From contig OZ005690.1 in the NCBI GenBank assembly GCA_963930775.1, forward strand, positions 10,504,411-10,568,410: a stretch of DNA of 64,000 nucleotides. The letters run 5' to 3'. The notes beneath the pieces were generated by a model. It worked only from the letters and a program-made list of their open reading frames with translations. It had not been told where the DNA came from and did no database searches. The stretch is from Cliona cf. orientalis. Taxonomy: Eukaryota > Porifera > Demospongiae > Clionaida > Clionaidae. Positions 57,486 to 64,000 of this stretch are shown here, one piece after another. The translations under genes were made by a program, and so were the position numbers. Position 1 is the first letter of the stretch. The number at the start of each line of letters is the position of its first letter.

Positions 57486-57616
57486 GCCATGATAGCTATA
57501 ATAATATATATACATTGTTGTAACAGTTTACCCATTGCATATGTCATCACATCTAGTTTCACTATAATTGTCTTCATGCATGTCTGTCCTTCATTAGTTA
57601 CTGCTGTTCATCTATT

Positions 57617-57990
57617 AGTCAATCAGAATGTGCAAGTGTGAACATTAAGTTGTACAGTCACGTGTATTGGTTTACCATTGTATGCTGTTAGCTACTCGGA
57701 ACGTGTGAAAGTTTATAAAACCATAACTGATGATCTACTGATTTTCAACAACATGTTAATTATCATGCTTAGCCTAGTAGATGTGATAATTATTATGACT
57801 GTACAAGACTATAGTGTGAACATTAAGTTGTATAGTCACGTGTATTGCAATTGGTTTACCATTGCATGCTGTTAGCTACTCGGAACGTGTGAAAGTTTAT
57901 AAAATCACAACAAATTATCTACTGATTTTCAACAACATGTTAATTTATCATGCTTAGCCTATAGTAGACGTGATAAAGTGTATAATTATT
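57617..57990. repeat. Tandem duplication of about 195 bp downstream of B2
   Basis: Two copies begin at GTGTGAACATTAAGTTGTA (about 57617 and 57813). Both run through GTATGCTGTTAGCTACTCGG (GCATGC in the second) and a block ending near CATGCTTAGCCTA. One copy is present after B4. From 57990 to 58910 the DNA is AT-rich flank; part of it (from about 58297) is repeated upstream of B4. Confidence 0.7.
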
Positions 57991-58910
57991 ATGATTGGTA
58001 TATACTATTATAGCCTAGCTCTCAATAGCTACATTACCACTCACTGCACACTGTGAGTTCGTACATCAGGTACTGGATAATAATAGTGCCTGGTATACAT
58101 GTTCTTTGCTATTATAACATGGAATGCTTAAGTTTGTCTATAATTACAGTTCAAGTAAGATGTCGGGAGTGAGTGGGGAGGGCACTCTTAGTATTGATAG
58201 CATTTGTGTGTATGGTTTCAGTGGCTCTGGAAGGGGTGTGGGGATTGGGGGGTTCTGTTATCGGTTTATAGGAGAAACAAAACATAATTCTGAGTAGTCT
58301 TATGCATTATACTACTTCACAACTAGTATTTTATGTTCTTGATAACATGGAGAATTCGAAGATTAATATTACAATTATGCATTTCGACATCATATAATAG
58401 TAGCCTAATTAATATTACATACGGTAGTTAGCTAACAGCAGTTGTCAATGAGTATATAATACAATCATACTAGTGTACATGAAAGTATAGATCGTCATGA
58501 ATATTATACTGATTATTATACTGATTATACTGGCAGCCATGCAGTAGTTAGTTCATAATTAGCTATCAATCTAGCTATAATATTATTGTGTAAGGTACAG
58601 TACTATAACTACAGTCTATTGGGGGGATCTAGATTTTGATTCAGTAAGTAAACAACTAGTGTGTTATAATTGTTCTTATACTCCTTGCATGCAACCAGTT
58701 TCCATGTATGCAATATGGATGCACATAACAGTTTATTTTTAATGTCATAAAAATATATCCATTGCATATGGACGATAACATACTCTGTTGATTGACTGGT
58801 AGCTACCAACCAAGAACTTTTCAGTCTGTGTAAACAACTAGCACCTAGTACTTAGTCTAGTATTAGTACAGATCAGTCGAGCCTCAGAGTCTAACACTTC
58901 ATACGTTGTC

Positions 58911-60802
58911 ATGGCTGAGTTTAGCATAAGAATGAAATTTTTGCAGGTGGTGAGGATAATACTATTACTTCAGTCAGTGTCACATCACACAGTTGCTTTG
59001 TCAACATATACTCAATATTCTCAGAGAGATAGCCGAGCTCTGTCGAATCAAAACAGTTATGAGTGCCCATCAGTTTGGTTTGAGTACAATCAGGTTACAC
59101 ATGATTGTCAATGCATAGCTTATCCATTTTTGGATTGTGAAGGAGAAAGTGTGTACGCTGACACTCGTCAAATATTGACATATGATTCTACTAGAGAAAT
59201 AATCTCTGCTGTTAAGATGAGGCACATATATTTGGAAGGCTACAATTTGACAGTCACAAAAGATGGATCAACTGGTATACTGCTGCCGAATAATATCTCT
59301 GAACTCAATTCGTACATGTGTGGGCCTCTGAATAGGGAAGACTATCTGTGCAGTAAATGTAGAAGTGGATATGGACCACCTGTAATATCCGAGTTAGCAT
59401 CGTGTGTAGATGTGTGCTATTTGTGCAAAGATTCATGGATTATGAAGAATTTGTTACTCTATTTGTCTCTCAATTTCATTCCACTCACTCTGTTCTATCT
59501 TCTCATTCTTATATTTTAAATCAGGCTAACTTCCGCTCCAATGACATGCTTCATCATGTACAGTCAGCTAGTGGTTTTGGCATTCCACGAAGAATGTGAC
59601 ATTGAACCTTCAAAAACTGTATTAAGTCAGATAAAGTTTACAGACAAGGGAAACACTCTTAGAACAGGTACTAAGATCATTCTTACCTTATTTGCAGTGT
59701 TTAATCTCGACTTCTTTAGCTATTTTTTGCATCTATTTTGCATTAGTAGCAGGTTAAAACCCATTCATGTCTTCTTTCTAGGCTACATAACGGCATTTTA
59801 CCCTTTCCTACTAATACTTCTCACATGGTTTTGCGTTGAGCTCCATGGTCGTAACTTTAGGCCAATTGTGTGGCTATGGAGGCCATTTCATGGATGTTTT
59901 GTTCGACTAAGAAGAGGCTGGAACACCAAGAGTGATCTCATCGATGTCTTTGCTTCTTTCTTTCTCCTTTCCTATAGCAAAATTTTGTATCTGATTATGC
60001 TGACGTTTGATTCTGATGAGATAAAGAATTACTCTTTGATGGATGGCAAAGAATCTTATGATTATGTACTCAGTGCTGATCTTACTACTACTATCGCATT
60101 AAAGAGATCTGATAGTTTTATGATATTTATGGTCTGTTTTTCAGTTCTTCTGCTTCTTCTGTTCTTCATCTTGCCTGTATTTCTGCTATTCTTTTATCCG
60201 ACAAGAATCCTTCGGAATCTTCTCTCAAAGTGTTTGAGCAGCAGATTACTGATTTTTCTTAACACTTTTATGGAGAAATATCATTGTAGCTATAAAGACG
60301 GATTAGATGGTACAAAAGACATAAGGAGCTTTTCAGGAATCTACTTTCTTCTCAGAATAATAGTTTACTTTGCTGAGACTTTTAGCAGAGCAATTATCAA
60401 GTTGGATCCATATTTTGCTCGAGGATTTGTTTTCTCAGTTGCTGCTCTCATTATTACCTTATGTCGACCTTACAAAAGGAAGTACATAAATATCATGGAC
60501 TGCATCTTGCTATTTCACATGGCAACCTTCTGCTATATATTAGTATAACTACCAACTTAAACAAGCCTGCCATTTTTCTGCCAATGATGTACGTGATGCT
60601 GGCCTTTCCCTTTATGTCCATTTTCCTGTTAGCTGTTTATAGAATGACTTACGGCGTTTTTAGAAAATGCTTCAGTCAGTGGTCACTACTAGTACTGCCA
60701 CAATGTTCAGCATGTCTGAAAAGTGCAAAAGTTAAAATCTGTGGCAGTTTCACGTTTCAGAACCTAACATTACCAGAGACTACATATGGAACCATAAACT
60801 AG
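58911..60802 (+). pseudogene. B3: subfamily B copy with nonsense codon and frameshift
   Basis: It opens at MAEFSIRMKFLQVVRIILL; an internal Met seven residues later aligns with the B1 and B2 starts. A CAA-to-TAA change at 59517 stops translation within the first membrane segment (LLILIF then stop). The family frame continues from TCFIMYSQL to CYILV, where a second defect near 60540 (loss of the AS of IASTTS plus a frame change) separates the last segment and the TTYGTIN tail. Everything else is well conserved. It is a recently inactivated duplicate closest to B4. Confidence 0.85.
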
Positions 60803-60812
60803 TTAGTGTGTG

Positions 60813-60818
60813 AATAAA
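60813..60818 (+). terminator. Polyadenylation signal of B3
   Basis: AATAAA sits in the same position relative to the stop as in B2 and B4. Confidence 0.5.
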
Positions 60819-60842
60819 TCCATGATAGCTATATACACTGTT

Positions 60843-61649
60843 GTAATTACGCATTATACTACTTCACAACTGGTATTTAATGTTCTTGATAACATGGCAG
60901 AATTCGAAGGTTAATATTTTTATGCATTTCGACATCATATTATAATAGTAGCCTAATTAATAATATTATTACATACGGTAGTTAGCTAACAGCAGTTGTC
61001 AATGAGTATATATAATACAATCATACTAGTATACATGAAAGTATAGATCATCATGAATATTATACTGGCAGCCATGCAGTAGTTAGTTCATAATTAGCTA
61101 TCAATCTATATTAAGTGAGGTACTATGGCTACAGTCAGTTGGGGGTATTATATTAACTAATTTTGTAAACAATTAGTAGACTTATAAGTGTTACAGTATT
61201 TTTTACTCCATGCAACCAGTTTCGATCCATATAATATTATGCAATGGATGCACATAGCAGTATCTAGTTCACATAATATTCAAGATAGCTATAGTCAGCT
61301 ATCAATTGAGGTACTACGGCTACAGACAGTTGGGGGCTATTAACTAAATTATGATTCAGTAAGTGAACAACTAGACTAAGTGTGTTATTGCTCATAATAT
61401 AGTACATGCAACCAGTTTCCGTATACAATGGGAGCACGTACTAACAGTTTATTGTTAAGTGTTACATGTCTCCATAATATTATTATTGCATATATGGAAA
61501 AGGTTGGAGTATAAGAACGATAACACACTCTGTTGATTGAACAACCATGAACCTCTTTGCGTAAACAACTAGCACCTAATATTGAGTCTTAGTAGCATTA
61601 GTATATACAGATCAGTCAAGCCTCAGAATCTAACACTTCATACGTTATT
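60843..61649. repeat. Duplicated B3-type 5' flank upstream of B4
   Basis: About 60850-61080 repeats 58297-58540 closely (TTCTTGATAACATGG, CATACGGTAGTTAGCTAACA, ATACAATCATACTAGT). This defines a duplication unit of roughly 2.6 kb that produced B3 and B4. Within 61130-61390 a shorter segment with CAGTTGGGGGCTATTA-type sequence is itself repeated. The last 40 bp before the ATG (TCTAACACTTCATACGTT) are shared with B3. No gene is present. Confidence 0.6.
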
Positions 61650-63509
61650 ATGGCAGAGTTTAGCGTAAGAATGAAAGTTTTGCAGGTGGTGAGGATAATA
61701 CTATTGCTTCTGTCAGTGCAGCCACATCACGCAGTTGCCTTGTCAATGTATACTCAATTTTCTCTCAGAGATAGCCATGCTCTGTCGAATCAAAACAGCA
61801 CTGAGTGTCCATCGGTTTGGTTCGAGGTTACACACGAATGTAAATGCATAGATCATCTATTTTTGAATTGTGAAGGAGAAAGTGTGTATGCTGACACGAA
61901 TCATATATTGACGTATGATTCGACTAGAGAAATAATCTCTGCTGTTAAGATAAGGCATAAATACTTGAAAGGCTACAATTTGACAAAGAATGGTATACTG
62001 CTGCCGAATAATATCACTGAACTCAATGCGTATATGTGTGGGCCTCTAAATAGGGAAGATTACCTGTGCAATAAATGTAAACGTGGATATGGTCCACCTG
62101 TAATATCCGAGTCAGCATCATGCATTGACACGTGCTATTTGTGCAAAGGTACATGGATTACAAAAGGCTTTTTATTTTATCTTGCTGTCAAGTTCATTCC
62201 ACTCACTCTGTTCTATCTTCTCATTCTCATATTTCAAATCAGGCTAACCTCCGCTCCAATGACATGCTTCATCATGTACAGTCAGTTAGTGGTTTTGGCA
62301 TTCTATGACAAATGTGGCCTTTCAGAGTCTGTATTCAGTCAGATAAAGTTTACGAACAAGGGAAACACTGATCTTAGAACAGGCACTAAGATTCTTCTTA
62401 CCTTATATGGAGTGTTTAATCTCGACTTCTTTAGCTACTTTTTGCCACAGTTTTGCATTAGTAGCAGATTAAGACATATTCACGTCTTCTTTCTAGGTTA
62501 CATAACGGCATTTTACCCATTCCTACTAATACTCCTCACATGGTTTTGCGTTGAGCTCCATGGTCGTAACTTTAGACCAATCGTGTGGCTGTGGAGGCCA
62601 TTTCATGGATGCTTTGTTCGATTAAGGAGAGGCTGGAATACCAAAAGTGATCTCATCGATGTCTTTGCTTCTTTCTTTCTCCTTTCCTATAGCAAAATTT
62701 TGTATCTGATTATGGTGACATTTGATTCTGAAGAAATAAGGAATTACTCTTTGGACGGCAAAAAATCTTATGATTATGTACTCAGTGCTGATCTTACTAC
62801 TCTCACATTAAAGAGATCTGATAATTTTATGATATTTATGGTCTGTTTTTCGGTTCTTCTGCTTCTTCTGTTCTTCATCTTGCCTGTATTTCTGCTATTC
62901 TTTTATCCAACAAGAATCTTTCGGAGTCTACTCTCAAAGTGTTTGAGCAGCAGATTACTAATTTTTCTCAACACTTTTATGGAGAAATTTCACTGTAGTT
63001 ATAAAGATGGATTAGATGGTACAAGAGACATGAGGAGCTTTTCAGGAATCTACTTTCTTCTCAGAATAATAGTTTACTCTGCTGAGGCTTTTAGCAGAGC
63101 AATTATCAAGTTGGATCCAGATTTTGCTCGAGGATTTGTTTTCTCAGTTGCTGCTCTCATTATAGCTTTAAGTCGACCTTACAAAAGGAAACACATGAAT
63201 ATCATGGACTACATCTTGCTATTTCACATGGCAACCTTCTGCTACATGATAGCATCAACTACCAGCTTAAGTGACGAGCCTGCCATTTTTCTGCCAATGA
63301 TGTACGTGATGCTGGCCTTTCCCTTTATCTTCATTTTCCTGTTAGCTATTTATAGAATGACTTACGGCGTTTTTAAAAAATGCTTCAGTCAGTGGTCACC
63401 ACTGCCACAATGTTCAGCATGTCTGAAAAATGCAAAAGTTAAAATCTGTGGCAGTTTCACATCCCAGAACCTAACATTACCAGAGACTACATATGGAACA
63501 ATAAACTAG
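61650..63509 (+). CDS. B4: multi-pass membrane protein, subfamily B
   Basis: An intact single-exon gene of 619 residues from MAEFSVRMKVLQ, or 612 from the second Met, which aligns with B1 and B2. The longer start is shared with B3 only. Ectodomain length changes mark it: the YNQ of WFEYNQVTH is deleted (WFEVTHECKC), and the KDG-S segment is shortened to YNLTKNGILL. MCGPLNREDYLCNKCKRGYG, CIDTCYLC and the membrane core are kept. The distal membrane region is close to B3 (LTLKRSDNFMIFMVCF). The tail ends ETTYGTIN. Function is unknown. Confidence 0.8.
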   Translation: MAEFSVRMKVLQVVRIILLLLSVQPHHAVALSMYTQFSLRDSHALSNQNSTECPSVWFEVTHECKCIDHLFLNCEGESVYADTNHILTYDSTREIISAVKIRHKYLKGYNLTKNGILLPNNITELNAYMCGPLNREDYLCNKCKRGYGPPVISESASCIDTCYLCKGTWITKGFLFYLAVKFIPLTLFYLLILIFQIRLTSAPMTCFIMYSQLVVLAFYDKCGLSESVFSQIKFTNKGNTDLRTGTKILLTLYGVFNLDFFSYFLPQFCISSRLRHIHVFFLGYITAFYPFLLILLTWFCVELHGRNFRPIVWLWRPFHGCFVRLRRGWNTKSDLIDVFASFFLLSYSKILYLIMVTFDSEEIRNYSLDGKKSYDYVLSADLTTLTLKRSDNFMIFMVCFSVLLLLLFFILPVFLLFFYPTRIFRSLLSKCLSSRLLIFLNTFMEKFHCSYKDGLDGTRDMRSFSGIYFLLRIIVYSAEAFSRAIIKLDPDFARGFVFSVAALIIALSRPYKRKHMNIMDYILLFHMATFCYMIASTTSLSDEPAIFLPMMYVMLAFPFIFIFLLAIYRMTYGVFKKCFSQWSPLPQCSACLKNAKVKICGSFTSQNLTLPETTYGTIN

Positions 63510-63519
63510 TTAGTGTGTG

Positions 63520-63525
63520 AATAAA
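63520..63525 (+). terminator. Polyadenylation signal of B4
   Basis: AATAAA lies 10 bp after the stop codon in the conserved B-type 3' block. Confidence 0.55.
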
Positions 63526-63729
63526 GCCATGATAGCTATATTGTACATTGTTGTAACAGTTCACCCATTGCATGTGTCATCACATCTAGTTTCACTATAA
63601 TAATTGTCTTCATGCATGTCTGTCTTTCATTGGTTACTGCTGTTCATCTGTTAGTCAATCAGAATGTGCAAGTGTGAACATTAAGTTGTACAGTCACGTG
63701 TATTGGTTTACCATTGTATGCTGTTAGCT

Positions 63730-64000
63730 CAGTGGCGTAGCTACACCAGGGCCTACCAGGGCACAGGCCCAGGCCAAACTGGCCTGTGCCCTGGTAAAAT
63801 AGCCAATTTAAGGATCAAGTGCCTCAAAGCAAAAACAAGTGGATCATGTTAGCTTATAATGAGGGTATACTTCAGTTGCACACACGTTTTAATTCTCCCA
63901 TGATAGCTCTCAATATAATCCAGTTAATCATAGTAATTAACACAGTATTCACTCCACCACACATAATTAGCTATGTCAAGCATGCATGTCAGTCTGGCAT
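63730..64000. mobile_element. Probable transposon end with hairpin and dispersed MITE sequence
   Basis: CAGTGGCGTAGCTAC begins a GC-richer segment with a hairpin (ACCAGGGCACAGGCC at 63755, mirrored by GGCCTGTGCCCTGGT at 63781). It is followed by GCAAAAACAAGTGGATCATG, related to the ends of the element at 38947. The right end lies beyond the window, so its class is uncertain. Confidence 0.4.

Overview
The window looks like animal genomic DNA, most plausibly from a demosponge. That assignment is inference: it rests on AT-rich compact DNA with short GT-AG introns, dense small inverted-repeat elements, a tyrosine-recombinase retrotransposon, Ig/FN3 exons bounded by phase-1 introns, and a lineage-specific receptor-like expansion. 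Nothing prokaryotic is visible.

Layout. (1) 1-9.73 kb: the 3' part of a minus-strand gene for a CNBD2-like cyclic-nucleotide-binding protein. Nine exons can be joined with consistent phases, and the gene runs off the left edge. Its introns carry microsatellites, a 165-bp minisatellite and several MITEs. (2) 10.58-13.77 kb, head-to-head with it: a four-exon gene for a secreted PDGF/VEGF-type cystine-knot factor with VEGF-C/D-like (BR3P-like) C-terminal cysteine repeats. (3) 14-64 kb: a tandem array of intronless genes of about 1.87 kb encoding multi-pass membrane proteins with a cysteine-rich ectodomain. There are two subfamilies, called A and B here. Intact copies are A1-A3 and B1, B2, B4; broken copies are A4-A8 and B3. 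I do not recognise a named family. (4) Between A3 and A4: a nearly pristine DIRS-like retrotransposon (gag, RT-RNase H, tyrosine recombinase). (5) 39.6-43.2 kb, minus strand, inside the array: an Ig-FN3 single-pass receptor whose cytoplasmic tail carries an exact ITAM-spaced motif and further tyrosine repeats. A damaged copy of its membrane/tail exon lies at 30.8-31.8 kb.

History readable in the sequence. Four relics of the last part of the VEGF-like gene's final exon sit upstream of A2, A4, A6 and A8, three of them inverted. This suggests that the A duplication unit reaches back into the VEGF-like gene. A1-A4 and A8 share a CRE-like site plus TATA box, while A5 and A6 share a deletion that removes both. 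A and B genes differ in the ectodomain but share a nearly identical stretch around one intracellular loop, as gene conversion would produce.

How the genes may work together is inference. The locus resembles a fast-evolving cluster of surface receptors: multi-TM proteins ending in Y-G-T-I/M beside an Ig/FN3 receptor with ITAM/ITIM-like tyrosines, next to a secreted cystine-knot ligand. No direct functional link can be shown from sequence alone.
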